NCBI RefSeq assembly: GCF_015234275.1 | Contig: NZ_JADGII010000001.1 | Length of the DNA stretch: 64,000 nt | DNA from: Prosthecochloris ethylica | GTDB taxonomy: Bacteria > Bacteroidota > Chlorobiia > Chlorobiales > Chlorobiaceae | Strand: one strand, 5' to 3' | In this document: one piece after another, positions 35,372-43,919 of the stretch | Layout: every line of letters begins with the position of its first letter | Position numbering within the stretch: position 1 is the stretch's first letter | Translations under genes and position numbers: made by a program | The notes under the pieces: model-generated | The model's database searches: none | Told to the model about the DNA's origin: nothing | What the model saw: the letters and a program-made list of their open reading frames with translations, nothing else

Positions 35372-35939
35372 GTACCAGTCCAGCGGAAATCTCCTGAAAG
35401 ATATAACCAAGCGCAGTCTGCAACTGCCGGAACACGTGCAGGAAATCATCTTCGCTGCCGTAATAGGGGTCAGCCACGTCGTCCCACTCCCTGCCGGGAA
35501 CGAAATACATCACAGGATACACCGGAGGATCTTCATCCGATGGAAAACGGGATCGGACATCATGATAGTTTTCGCTGTCCATGGTAAAGATCCAGTCGAA
35601 TGCCCCGGGATCGAGCTCGTCGAGGCCCTGGGCCTTCCGAGCGGAAATATCGATACCGTGACGCCGGGCGACCTTCCGGGCCCTGCTGTCAGGATAGCTG
35701 CCGGCCTGGTACCCGACGGTACCGGCAGAAGCGGTATCAAGTACTCCCTGCACGCCGTGCCTGACGATCAGGTCCCGGAAAATACCTTCTGCCATGGGAG
35801 AACGGCAGATGTTTTCATAACACACGAACAGGACGCTGCATGCTCTGCGACCAATGGAACGACCGGCTTCCGATGCTTCGTGAAACCTTTGTCTGTAGCT
35901 GTGCATAGAACAGGGAAAAAGACTGATGAAGCGTAACAT
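35361..35939 (-). CDS. Low-molecular-weight protein-tyrosine phosphatase family protein
   Basis: Cys-based phosphatase of the LMW-PTP fold. The P-loop CX5R is CYENICRS (Cys40 and Arg46 from ATG 35939), followed by SPMAEGIFRDL as in the family. The general-acid Asp is probably in VADPYYG. The core is about 155 aa. The N-terminal 35 residues before the first strand (SVLFVC) are not family-like, so the start may instead be ATG 35906. ATG 35939 has a purine-rich AGAGAG at suitable distance. The frame is open further upstream but that part is not protein-like. First gene of the minus-strand run, overlapping the lipid kinase by 11 bp. Confidence 0.88.
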   Translation of the reverse strand: MLRFISLFPCSMHSYRQRFHEASEAGRSIGRRACSVLFVCYENICRSPMAEGIFRDLIVRHGVQGVLDTASAGTVGYQAGSYPDSRARKVARRHGIDISARKAQGLDELDPGAFDWIFTMDSENYHDVRSRFPSDEDPPVYPVMYFVPGREWDDVADPYYGSEDDFLHVFRQLQTALGYIFQEISAGLVHDE

Positions 35940-36265
35940 TGAATGATCTCTCTGTCTGACCACCCTGAATATACGAATAAGCGGAATTTCCACCCCGGAG
36001 GGCGACCAGGAGCACCGGAAAAAACAGGAAAACGGAAGCATATGCGGAGGGAAAAAAATAACGCCGCTCAAGCATGAAGGACAGCGGCCGGAAACCGGTA
36101 CTGCCACCGTGCACAGATATTCCCCCACAGAACCTGCACACGTCACTTGCGCGGCGTATTTTCACGTATTATACATTTTTTTTCTTTAACAAAAGCAAAA
36201 AAATGTCGTATATACCCATATTACACCATGCAACACACCAAACACTTGATTCAAGCACACAACCC
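35940..36265. other. Divergent intergenic region before the four-regulator array
   Basis: No gene is supported in these 326 bp. The half next to the array (from about 36160) is strikingly AT-rich, with T- and A-tracts (eight Ts near 36176, seven As near 36199) that are unusual in this GC-rich window. An in-frame ATG at 36203 would extend regulator 1 by 21 residues but does not match its paralogues. The phosphatase promoter must lie in the other half. Confidence 0.6.
36147..36175 (+). promoter_or_regulatory. Candidate promoter for regulator pair 1-2
   Basis: TTGCGC (36147-36152) and TATACA (36170-36175) are 17 bp apart, just ahead of the T-tract and about 90 bp before the regulator 1 start. 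The -35 match is only partial. Confidence 0.35.
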
Positions 36266-37504
36266 ATGACGCACCATAGTCAGAATACCTCACTTACCGT
36301 CGTCGAAAAACCGAACTGGCGAAGTGAACACCCTCATGCAGGATACACCAAAATCATCAAGGTGGCGGGAGATGATATCCTGCTCGCCAGTCTCGAAGCA
36401 AAGGGAAGCGTGACGCTTGACACCATGGACACCGACCTGATGCAGCGGGTATTGTCCGAACAGGGACTGGAAAGCACCCCGGTATTCGTCGTCTGGGACC
36501 TGAGCCACGTGGCCGCCATGAGCCACACCTACAAAAAAGAAACCGCCCAGCTGATCTATAACGCAACGACACCGCTGCGCGGCATCGTATTCTACAATAT
36601 CGATCCGGAGTTCGCCACCACGGTAGAGACATTCAGCGCGATCGTCAACGAAACGGTTCCCGTTGTCAGCTGCTCCTCGTTCGACGAGGCGACCGACGCT
36701 GTCGAACGGATCCGGCGAGGGGAAGAAACCGAAAGGCCGGACGAGACGGAACCGGAGGACTCGCTTGAATCCAGGAAAAAGGAGTTTCTCGGCTATATCG
36801 GCCGGCTGAGCTGGCTCAACATGCTCAAGCAGGACATCATGCTACCTCCGCAGGACAGCCCGGCATACCCGTTTTTCAAGGCGATCGACAACCTGCAGTC
36901 AGACCTGGTCGAAATCACCAGAACGGAACAGGAAGAGCTCGAGCAGGTCAGAAAAGAGTGCGACAAGATCCTGACGGAACAGACCATTCAGCTCAATGCA
37001 CAGCAGGAACTTCACAAGCAGCTGAAACAGCAGCTCGACAAGGAAAAAGCCGAACTCACCTCGAGAATAGCCTCGCAGGAGATGGAGCTGACCAGGATAT
37101 CGACGGCAATAGCGGAAAAAACATCGAGCCTCCAGCAGCTGCTCGATATCATCAAGGAACTGGATATCGACTCCTTGCAGAAAGAGCAGATGATCAAGAG
37201 CTGCGAAAACATGATAGAAACCGAGATGATCGAGAAAAAGCTCAACATCGAGCTGACCTCGACAGACTCCGACTTCCTGCTCAAGCTTCAGAAGCAGCAC
37301 CCGAACCTCAACCAGCGGGAACTTCGCATCTGCCTGCTCATCAAACTCAATTACGACACGCGGGAAATCGCGCGATCCATCGGCATTTCAACACGGGGCA
37401 TGGAAAGCATCCGTTACCGGATGCATAAAAAAATCGGACTGAGCAGACATCAGTCAATCAAGGGATACCTGACCGAACTTGCAGCACATGAACAGGGAGC
37501 ATGA
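36266..37504 (+). CDS. Array regulator 1: STAS-like domain, coiled coil and LuxR-like HTH
   Basis: First of four tandem paralogues, 412 aa. No named family recognised for the whole protein. Residues about 15-160 form an alpha/beta domain whose core VFVVWDLSHVAAMSHTYKK follows the pattern of STAS strands and helix (D-L-x-x-V then Ser/Thr at the SpoIIAA phospho-site position); STAS-likeness is inference. A conserved linker EFLGYIGRLSWLNMLKQ follows, then a coiled coil (about 220-310, ending ASQEMELTRISTAIAEK). The HTH is PNLNQRELRICLLIKLNYD with TREIARSIGISTRGMESIRY and MHKKIGL. The frame opens at 36074 but ATG 36266 aligns with the paralogue N-termini. Regulator 2 follows after 3 bp. Likely a cytoplasmic DNA-binding regulator; the signal is unknown. 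Confidence 0.85.
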   Translation: MTHHSQNTSLTVVEKPNWRSEHPHAGYTKIIKVAGDDILLASLEAKGSVTLDTMDTDLMQRVLSEQGLESTPVFVVWDLSHVAAMSHTYKKETAQLIYNATTPLRGIVFYNIDPEFATTVETFSAIVNETVPVVSCSSFDEATDAVERIRRGEETERPDETEPEDSLESRKKEFLGYIGRLSWLNMLKQDIMLPPQDSPAYPFFKAIDNLQSDLVEITRTEQEELEQVRKECDKILTEQTIQLNAQQELHKQLKQQLDKEKAELTSRIASQEMELTRISTAIAEKTSSLQQLLDIIKELDIDSLQKEQMIKSCENMIETEMIEKKLNIELTSTDSDFLLKLQKQHPNLNQRELRICLLIKLNYDTREIARSIGISTRGMESIRYRMHKKIGLSRHQSIKGYLTELAAHEQGA

Positions 37505-37507
37505 AGC

Positions 37508-38731
37508 ATGACACACGACCCGGCACCGGATCTGCACATCACAGAAAATCCTGCCTGGGTGTTCCTGCACCCGGAAGGGATCTACACGACCCGCGTCCGG
37601 CTGATCGGGTCCACTATCCTGCACTTCAGCATAGAAGCCGATCGTCCGGTCACGCTCGAACTGTTTGAAAAAGAGCTGCTTCTGAAAGTCCTCCATGACT
37701 CAGGCCTCGATAACGACCGGAAGTTCTATGTCATCTGGAACCTGGACCTGGTCAGGGACTTTTCCCACAGCTACAAAAAAGGGATTGCAGAAATACTCCT
37801 GAACACAAAACCGAACCTTCCACTGGCGGTCTTCTACAACATCAGACCCGAGCTGCAGGTTACCGTTGACACGTTACAGGCCATCATGCCGGACTATATA
37901 CATCTGGCGACTGCGGAAACCCGGGACGAAGCCGTCAGAACGGTAACGTCATTCCTCTCAGGTACCATCTCCGCGCCGGAGCCACCGGAAGATCCCATGA
38001 CAGTCTCGAAAAACTGCTTTCTCGCTGCAACCGCCCGTATCGGCTGGCTCTCGCTCTACAACCAGCCAATCTATGTCCCGTACAAAAATCATCCGGCCAG
38101 TGCGTATCTCGCAGCACTGGAAGATCTTCAGAAAGACCTTGAAGAGAAAAAAAATGCCCACAGGAAACAGCTCGCTGCCGCACTGAGGAAAAAGCAGGAC
38201 CTGCTCAACGCCAGAAACCGGCTGCTCGACCTGCAGGAAGAAAAAAAGGTACAGCTGAAAAAGCAAGCTGACGACGAACGGCAGCACATGCAGAAGACCA
38301 TCGCAGCAAAGTCGAAAGAAATTGAGCGGGCAGCATCGGCTGTAGGCGAAAAACGGGGCCAGATCCGGGATCTCTATGCCCAGGTCAGCCACTCGGGAAT
38401 TCCCGACGCCATGAGAAAAAAACTGCTGGCGACATGTGAGCACCTGATCGAGACAGAGCTCAACGAGAAAAAAATCGACCTTGTCCTGACCTCGAACGAC
38501 TCCCGGTTCCTCACTCGTCTGCAGGAAAAACATCCCGATCTCAACAAACGGGAACTGAAAATCTGCCTCATGATCAAGCTGAGCTTTGACACCAGGGACA
38601 TCGCCACAACACTCGGAATATCACGCCGCGGGATGGAAAGCATCCGCTACCGGATGCATAAAAAAATCGGGCTCAACAGGCACCAGTCAATCAAAAACTA
38701 CCTGAACTCCATCATGGAAACATCAGAATGA
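37508..38731 (+). CDS. Array regulator 2: STAS-like domain, coiled coil and LuxR-like HTH
   Basis: Second paralogue (407 aa), starting 3 bp after regulator 1, so co-translated. Same layout: N-terminal domain with VIWNLDLVRDFSHSYKK and VFYNIRPELQVTVDTLQAI; linker CFLAATARIGWLSLYNQPI; a Lys/Glu-rich coiled coil (about 205-290) with sequence quite unlike regulators 1 and 3; HTH with PDLNKRELKICLMIKL, TRDIATTLGISRRGMESIRY and MHKKIGL. The recognition-helix region matches regulator 1 (RGMESIRYRMHKK), so the two may bind similar sites, while the divergent coiled coils may favour distinct dimer choices. That is inference. A 204-bp gap follows. Confidence 0.84.
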   Translation: MTHDPAPDLHITENPAWVFLHPEGIYTTRVRLIGSTILHFSIEADRPVTLELFEKELLLKVLHDSGLDNDRKFYVIWNLDLVRDFSHSYKKGIAEILLNTKPNLPLAVFYNIRPELQVTVDTLQAIMPDYIHLATAETRDEAVRTVTSFLSGTISAPEPPEDPMTVSKNCFLAATARIGWLSLYNQPIYVPYKNHPASAYLAALEDLQKDLEEKKNAHRKQLAAALRKKQDLLNARNRLLDLQEEKKVQLKKQADDERQHMQKTIAAKSKEIERAASAVGEKRGQIRDLYAQVSHSGIPDAMRKKLLATCEHLIETELNEKKIDLVLTSNDSRFLTRLQEKHPDLNKRELKICLMIKLSFDTRDIATTLGISRRGMESIRYRMHKKIGLNRHQSIKNYLNSIMETSE

Positions 38732-38935
38732 CACGACGGCACGATTCTGTAATGACACCAATGCATCGAATGACAGCCAGCTGCTCCCTGCCGGCCCTCT
38801 CCCTCAGAAGCGGAATTTTAATCCTTTATTTCTACGCAAATTTTTATTAAGCCGGAAAAACAGCTATTTTAATATCATCATAATACGTCATACTGCTCGA
38901 ACACAGAGCCTCAGCCTCAACAGAATACGCCACCC
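38732..38935 (+). promoter_or_regulatory. AT-rich probable promoter region for regulator pair 3-4
   Basis: This 204-bp gap splits the array into two transcription units. Its distal half (about 38815-38890) is AT-rich, with TTTTAATCC, AAATTTTTATTAAG and TTTTAATATCATCATAATACG, unlike the GC-rich coding DNA around it. I cannot name exact -35/-10 hexamers with confidence. No terminator hairpin with a U-run is obvious after regulator 2. Confidence 0.45.
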
Positions 38936-40159
38936 ATGAAACACTGCCCTGTAACAGGTCTGCAGATTACGGAACGTCCGCACTGGAAAAGTCCTCATAG
39001 CGACCGCCACTATACCACCCATATGCAACGCATTGGCGAGGACATCATTCTCACCTATTACTCATCTGCAGGAAACGTCATCATCGAGTACATGGACAGG
39101 GAACTTTTCCAGACGGTTCTCGATGAATCTGACCTGGCGGAACAACCGGTCTACCTGTTGCGTGACATGTCGAACGTGTGCAGTGTCACCTATGCGTACA
39201 AAAAGAACCTGACCCAGCTGCTCTACCAGTGGCAGCCCAATTTCCGTTGTATCATTTTCTACAACGTCAAACCCGAATTCCTGACAACGGTCGAGACATT
39301 TGCAGCAATTGTCAACGACAATACGACCGTTCTCGTTGTCAACGGTTATGAAGAGGCCATGAATGCAGTCTCCACCCTGAAATCCGGAGAGGAAATCAGG
39401 GAAGAGTTCGAAGATGACGAGGATGAACTCTATACCCAGCACAAACGGGATTTTCTGGCGGCAACCGCGCGCATCGGGTGGCTGAACATGCTGAACCAGC
39501 CGCTCCCCCTTCCTGAAGAAGACGACTACCTCTACCCGTTCTTCAAAGCCATTGAATCGCTGCAGCAGGACCTGCAGGAAAAAGAGAAGGGCGCAAGGCA
39601 GGAGCTGAACGAACACGACAGGGAGTGTGAACAGAAACTTGCCCAGCAGACTATTCAGCTCAACGCCCAGCTGGAGATGAACAACCGCCTGAAAAAAATG
39701 TTCGAACGGGAACGCTCCATGCTGAAATCGCGCATTGCCTCCCAGGACATGGAGCTGACGAGAATATCGACCGCGATCACCGAAAAAGCCGCCGCCCTGG
39801 AAGAACTCTACAACACCATTCTTTCTCTCGATATCGACACGCGGACCAGGCAGCAGATGACGGAAACCTGCCGCCGCCTCATCAAAACCGAGGTGATCGA
39901 GAAAAAGCTCAATACGGAGCTGACGTCGACCGACTCCGAATTCCTGTCGAAACTCCAGAAAACACATCCGAACCTGAACCAGAGAGACCTGCGCATCGGG
40001 CTCCTGATCAAGCTCAATTACGATACACGCGAAATAGCCCGCACCATGGGTATTTCCACGCGAGGCCTGGAAAGCATCCGCTACCGGATGCATAAAAAAA
40101 TGGGACTGTCGAAACACCAGTCGATCAAGAACTACCTGGTCACCCTCAGTACAAAATAA
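38936..40159 (+). CDS. Array regulator 3: STAS-like domain, coiled coil and LuxR-like HTH
   Basis: Third paralogue (407 aa). It is the closest relative of regulator 1: the coiled coils share QTIQLNAQ, the segment SRIASQ(D/E)MELTRISTAI, and the IEKKLN(T/I)ELTSTDS stretch before the HTH. The N-terminal domain has LLRDMSNVCSVTYAYKK, with Thr at the putative STAS Ser/Thr position, and IIFYNVKPEFLTTVETFAAIV. The linker is DFLAATARIGWLNMLNQPL. The HTH has PNLNQRDLRIGLLIKLNYD, TREIARTMGISTRGLESIRY and MHKKMGL. It is preceded by an AT-rich gap that may carry its promoter, and regulator 4 starts 17 bp downstream. Confidence 0.85.
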   Translation: MKHCPVTGLQITERPHWKSPHSDRHYTTHMQRIGEDIILTYYSSAGNVIIEYMDRELFQTVLDESDLAEQPVYLLRDMSNVCSVTYAYKKNLTQLLYQWQPNFRCIIFYNVKPEFLTTVETFAAIVNDNTTVLVVNGYEEAMNAVSTLKSGEEIREEFEDDEDELYTQHKRDFLAATARIGWLNMLNQPLPLPEEDDYLYPFFKAIESLQQDLQEKEKGARQELNEHDRECEQKLAQQTIQLNAQLEMNNRLKKMFERERSMLKSRIASQDMELTRISTAITEKAAALEELYNTILSLDIDTRTRQQMTETCRRLIKTEVIEKKLNTELTSTDSEFLSKLQKTHPNLNQRDLRIGLLIKLNYDTREIARTMGISTRGLESIRYRMHKKMGLSKHQSIKNYLVTLSTK

Positions 40160-40176
40160 TCCAACAGTTTTAGCTC

Positions 40177-41409
40177 ATGGATATCTGTCCCGTTGCGCAA
40201 CTTCCGGTCACCAGCAATTCGGGCTGGGACACACCCCACGTTTCTGCCAGCTATACTACGATTTTCAAGGGAATCGGGGACAGGATCGTTTACTGTGAAG
40301 CGGTTCCCCGCAATCCCGGCGAACTGGTCATGCTCGACTACATCGACGAGCGAGAATACATCTCCGTTATCGAAGAGCTCGGCATGAAGGACAAGAGCAT
40401 CTGCACGATCGTCAACCTTCATGCAGCCCGGGATGCCTCGTACCAGTACAAGCAGGACTTCGCGAACATTGCCTACAACTGGGGGCCGAAACAAAAAGTG
40501 ATCGTCCTGTGCAATGTCACACAGAGCATGAAAATCACCGCCGAAACATTTTCGGCCATAGCGCCCCAGCATCTCCCACTGGTCGTCGTAGACACCTATG
40601 AAGACGCTGTCAACCTGGCGAAACGCTGCCTGGACGAAGAGCAGGACTGCCACGACGTGCTGCAGCCGAAAACAGTCTATGAACAGCAGAAAAAAACATT
40701 TCTCGCCGCACTTGCCCGCATGAGCTGGTTCAACCTGTTCTGCTGCCCTGTCCAGCTCCCGGAGTATCATTCTCACTTCTTCGCGTACCTCAAATCGGCG
40801 GCGCTGCTCAACGATGACCTCGAAAGACGCCGCAGCAACCACCAGAAAGCGCTCCAGGGCATCAGGGAGAAAAACCGGCGGACCGTGGAGGAAAGAACGC
40901 AGCAGCTGAACCTGCAGCGCGCCATGAACAGAAACCTGCAGAAAACCGTGCAGCAGAAAAAAGCCGAACTGACCGCGCGCCTCGCAGCGGTTGAACTGGA
41001 GGTCACGAGGGTATCGACAGCTGCAGCGGAAAAAAACGGCCTGCTCGCGAGGCTCTACCGGGACCTGGCAGCACAGGAGCTGCCGCCCCTGACCAGGCAG
41101 AAACTCGAAAAGCTGTGCTCGAGGATCAACCCGGTGCCATCACCCTCCCGGGAAAACGACTACGGACTCAGCCAGCAGGATACAGATTTTCTGTCCCGGC
41201 TGCACCGGCTGCACCCAGGCCTGAACCAGCGCGAACTGCGCATCTGCCTGCTGATCAGAAACAACCTCAACACCAGGGAAATCGCCACATCGCTCGGCAT
41301 TACTCCGAGAGGTGTCGAAAGCGTCAGGTACCGGCTGCACAAAAAGCTCGGCTTGCAGAAACACTGCACGATCAAAAATTACCTGTCGACAACAGCGGCC
41401 CTGCTCTGA
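40177..41409 (+). CDS. Array regulator 4: STAS-like domain, coiled coil and LuxR-like HTH
   Basis: Fourth and most divergent paralogue (410 aa), 17 bp after regulator 3. The N-terminal domain has IVNLHAARDASYQYKQ, where the Asp of the STAS-like strand is missing (Asn-Leu), and VLCNVTQSMKITAETFSAIAP. The linker is TFLAALARMSWFNLFCCPV. A coiled coil (about 210-290, ERTQQLNLQRAMNRNLQKTV) is followed by a variable spacer containing PVPSPSREND in place of the EKKLN segment. HTH: PGLNQRELRICLLIRNNLN, TREIATSLGITPRGVESVRY and LHKKLGL. It shares ATSLGI/ATTLGI with regulator 2. An inverted repeat follows the stop codon. Confidence 0.84.
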   Translation: MDICPVAQLPVTSNSGWDTPHVSASYTTIFKGIGDRIVYCEAVPRNPGELVMLDYIDEREYISVIEELGMKDKSICTIVNLHAARDASYQYKQDFANIAYNWGPKQKVIVLCNVTQSMKITAETFSAIAPQHLPLVVVDTYEDAVNLAKRCLDEEQDCHDVLQPKTVYEQQKKTFLAALARMSWFNLFCCPVQLPEYHSHFFAYLKSAALLNDDLERRRSNHQKALQGIREKNRRTVEERTQQLNLQRAMNRNLQKTVQQKKAELTARLAAVELEVTRVSTAAAEKNGLLARLYRDLAAQELPPLTRQKLEKLCSRINPVPSPSRENDYGLSQQDTDFLSRLHRLHPGLNQRELRICLLIRNNLNTREIATSLGITPRGVESVRYRLHKKLGLQKHCTIKNYLSTTAALL

Positions 41410-41412
41410 GGG

Positions 41413-41454
41413 TTGCAGCGGCGGAGCCGGAGGATCGAAACGCCGCCGCTGCAA
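41413..41454. terminator. Bidirectional hairpin between regulator 4 and the aldehyde dehydrogenase gene
   Basis: TTGCAGCGGCGG (41413-41424) and CCGCCGCTGCAA (41443-41454) make a perfect 12-bp stem with an 18-nt loop, placed between two convergent genes. There is no U-run on either side, so termination is inferred from position and stem strength. Confidence 0.5.
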
Positions 41455-41480
41455 TGCACCGAACCGGAGGAAGAAGGGAG

Positions 41481-42854
41481 TCAGCCGGTATAGACCGTCT
41501 TGACGTTGACGAACTCACGCAGGCCGTAACTCGAAAGTTCACGCCCGTAACCGGACTGCTTCACACCGCCGAACGGCAGACGCGGATCGGACTTCACCAT
41601 GGCATTGATAAAGCAATTCCCGGCCTCGAGCCTGGCGGCGATGCTCCGTGCCCGCTCGGTGTCTGCAGAGAAGACTGCCGATCCGAGCCCGTAAGGACTG
41701 TCGTTGGCAATACTCACCGCTTCATCGTCATCTGAAAACCCGATAACCGTGGCAACCGGGCCGAACGTCTCTTCACTGTAGACCGGCATGCCGGGCCGGA
41801 CATCCGTCACGACCGTCGGCGGGTAAAAAAAGCCTTTTTCGGGAGGCACCTCGCCTCCGCACAGGACGGTCGCCCCCATATTCCGGCTGATCTCAACCTG
41901 TTTATGGAGTTCATCCCTGAGGTCCCGGCGGGCAATAGGCCCGACCGTCACATCAGGATCGAAAGGATCTCCCATCCTGCGTGCACTGAAATCGGCGACC
42001 AGGATATCCTCGAACTCTTTTTTGACCGAGGCATGCACAAGAAACCTCTTCGCGGCGATACAGCTCTGTCCGGCATTGAGCAGACGCGCAGCGATACAGA
42101 CGCTCGCGGCCTGCCTGAGGTCGGCATCCTCCAGCACGATGTAGGGGTCGTTACCGCCAAGTTCGAGCACGCTCGGTTTGAGTGCCCTGCCAGCCTTGGA
42201 TGCGACAGCGATCCCCGCTCCCGTACTGCCGGTCACCGACACCGCCTTGACGACCGGATGATCGATCACCGCCCCGACAAGCTCATTGACATCTTCGAGA
42301 TCGATGTGCAGTGTCCGGTACAGATGCTCAGGAAAACCGGCCTCGCGGAAGAGCTGCTCGATGGCTATCGCGCTGCCGGTGACATTGGGAGCGTGCTTGA
42401 CCACGATGCCGTTCCCGGCCATCATGACGGCTGAAGCGAAACGGAAGACCTGCCAGAACGGAAAATTCCACGGCATCACCCCAAGTACGACCCCGAGCGG
42501 CTCGAAGGTAACAAGACCGGTGAGACCGTCGACATCGACCGTTTCGGGCTGCAGAAATGATTCCGCATGCTCTGCATAGTACTCGCAGACCCATGCGCAT
42601 TTTTCCACCTCGGCGACCGCCTGCGATAACGGCTTGCCCATCTCGCGGCTGATCATTTCGGCATGAGTGCTGTTCTGCTCTCTCAGAAGACCGGCCAGGC
42701 GGTTCATGAAACCGGCCCGTTCACCAACAGAGCACTGTTTCCAGCGTGATGCGGCGTCACCGGTTTTCAGCAGGACATGTTCAATATCAGCTGCCGTCAT
42801 GGCGGGATATTCCGCAAGCAGCTCACCATTCGAAGGATTTATCGTTCTGATCAT
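41481..42854 (-). CDS. NAD(P)-dependent succinate-semialdehyde dehydrogenase-like aldehyde dehydrogenase
   Basis: Aldehyde dehydrogenase superfamily member (457 aa). Catalytic Cys is in NAGQSCIAAKR, the general-base Glu in LELGGNDPYIV, the Rossmann loop in VTGSTGAGIAVASKAG, with MPWNFPFWQ and EETFGPVATV also conserved. The compact N-terminus and the pattern AEVEKCAWVCEYYAEHAE resemble short SSADHs such as E. coli Sad (YneI), oxidising succinate semialdehyde to succinate; the substrate is inferred. The gene stands alone, convergent with the regulator array and followed downstream (lower coordinates) by the hairpin at 41413. Its upstream side is an AT-rich 95-bp gap to the end of rsgA. Confidence 0.9.
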   Translation of the reverse strand: MIRTINPSNGELLAEYPAMTAADIEHVLLKTGDAASRWKQCSVGERAGFMNRLAGLLREQNSTHAEMISREMGKPLSQAVAEVEKCAWVCEYYAEHAESFLQPETVDVDGLTGLVTFEPLGVVLGVMPWNFPFWQVFRFASAVMMAGNGIVVKHAPNVTGSAIAIEQLFREAGFPEHLYRTLHIDLEDVNELVGAVIDHPVVKAVSVTGSTGAGIAVASKAGRALKPSVLELGGNDPYIVLEDADLRQAASVCIAARLLNAGQSCIAAKRFLVHASVKKEFEDILVADFSARRMGDPFDPDVTVGPIARRDLRDELHKQVEISRNMGATVLCGGEVPPEKGFFYPPTVVTDVRPGMPVYSEETFGPVATVIGFSDDDEAVSIANDSPYGLGSAVFSADTERARSIAARLEAGNCFINAMVKSDPRLPFGGVKQSGYGRELSSYGLREFVNVKTVYTG

Positions 42855-42949
42855 AACTCTATAACTGTATTCTTATAATAAAAATGAATGGATAAAGGAA
42901 TGAAAGTTACCGAAAAATACGCGGACAGGAAACCCTCCCCGCAGGTCGA

Positions 42950-43894
42950 CTACTCCTCAAGTGTTTCAAAAATTGCACAATAACTTTCGTAACGCCCGGC
43001 ATCAACCCGTCCATCCTCAACAGCCTGCCGTACGCCGCATCGGGGTTCGACCGTGTGGGTGCACGATGAATACGCACACTCACGCATGGGCTCGAGAAAC
43101 TCGGGAAACCAGAAACGGAGGTTCTCCCGGGTAATCCCGGAAAGATTGAATTCGCGTATGCCCGGTGTATCGATGACGTAGCCGTCGCCGGGCACTGCGA
43201 GCATGACGGCGTTTGTCGTGGTATGCACCCCTCTGCTGTTACCGCTCAGTTCAGCCGTGACCAGGCGATCTTCCCCGATAAGACGGTTGATCAGAGTCGA
43301 TTTGCCGACTCCGGAGTGCCCGCTGAACGCAGAAATCTTTCCTGAAAGCAGCGATCGCAACTGATCCATGCCCGCACCGCTTTCGGCACTGACAATGCAG
43401 GTCCGGTACCCGTTGCGGGCATACGGCTCCAGCTCCTTCTCCAGGTCCCCCTCTTCGACAAGGTCGACCTTGTTGACAACGATCAGGGCCGGCAGGCCGG
43501 CATACTCCGAAAAGACCAGGTACCGGTCGATCAGGCGCCTGTTGAGCGGAGGTTCCCCGGCCGAAGCCACAATGACCAGCTGATCGATATTGCTGGCAAT
43601 GACCTGGGTCACCTCCCCGCTCCTGTTACGTCGACGGTCCCGTTTACGCTCGAGAGTGCTGGAACGCTCCCTGACCTGCACAATGACTCCCTCTTCCTGC
43701 GCATCCCCGTCCGTTGGACGCACCACGACCCGGTCACCGACCGCGACAAGCGTCTCGTCACCGTTTTCAGTCCTGGTCCCCCGAAACGTGCGGCAGAGCC
43801 AGTCACGGTCACAGGCGTCCCGCACCACGTACATCCCCCCGCGCGCCTCGTGTACAATCCCCGTAACATCAGTATCGCCATGTCGTCCGTTCAT
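42950..43894 (-). CDS. rsgA: Ribosome small subunit-dependent GTPase A
   Basis: RsgA, a circularly permuted GTPase (314 aa) that checks late 30S subunit maturation. The permuted motif order is visible: G4 VVNKVDLV, then G1 GHSGVGKSTLINRLIG, then G3 DTPGIREF. An N-terminal OB-fold precedes, and a C-terminal zinc site follows (CAYSSCTHTVEPRCGV, a Cys-Cys-His-Cys pattern). The frame is open well upstream into recG, but ATG 43894 follows a GGGGGTGA Shine-Dalgarno and matches the family N-terminus. It starts 25 bp after the recG stop codon, so the two are probably one operon. Confidence 0.94.
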   Translation of the reverse strand: MNGRHGDTDVTGIVHEARGGMYVVRDACDRDWLCRTFRGTRTENGDETLVAVGDRVVVRPTDGDAQEEGVIVQVRERSSTLERKRDRRRNRSGEVTQVIASNIDQLVIVASAGEPPLNRRLIDRYLVFSEYAGLPALIVVNKVDLVEEGDLEKELEPYARNGYRTCIVSAESGAGMDQLRSLLSGKISAFSGHSGVGKSTLINRLIGEDRLVTAELSGNSRGVHTTTNAVMLAVPGDGYVIDTPGIREFNLSGITRENLRFWFPEFLEPMRECAYSSCTHTVEPRCGVRQAVEDGRVDAGRYESYCAIFETLEE

Positions 43895-43919
43895 ATCATT
43901 CACCCCCGTTTCTGTCTGC

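Noticed and set aside
36074..36265. N-terminal extension of regulator 1
   Set aside because: It would add 64 residues across an AT-rich probable promoter region with no counterpart in regulators 2-4.
39062..40117. 351-aa minus-strand ORF
   Set aside because: Antisense to regulator 3; its Phe/Val/Gln-rich sequence mirrors the real gene, and similar shadows appear opposite the other three paralogues.
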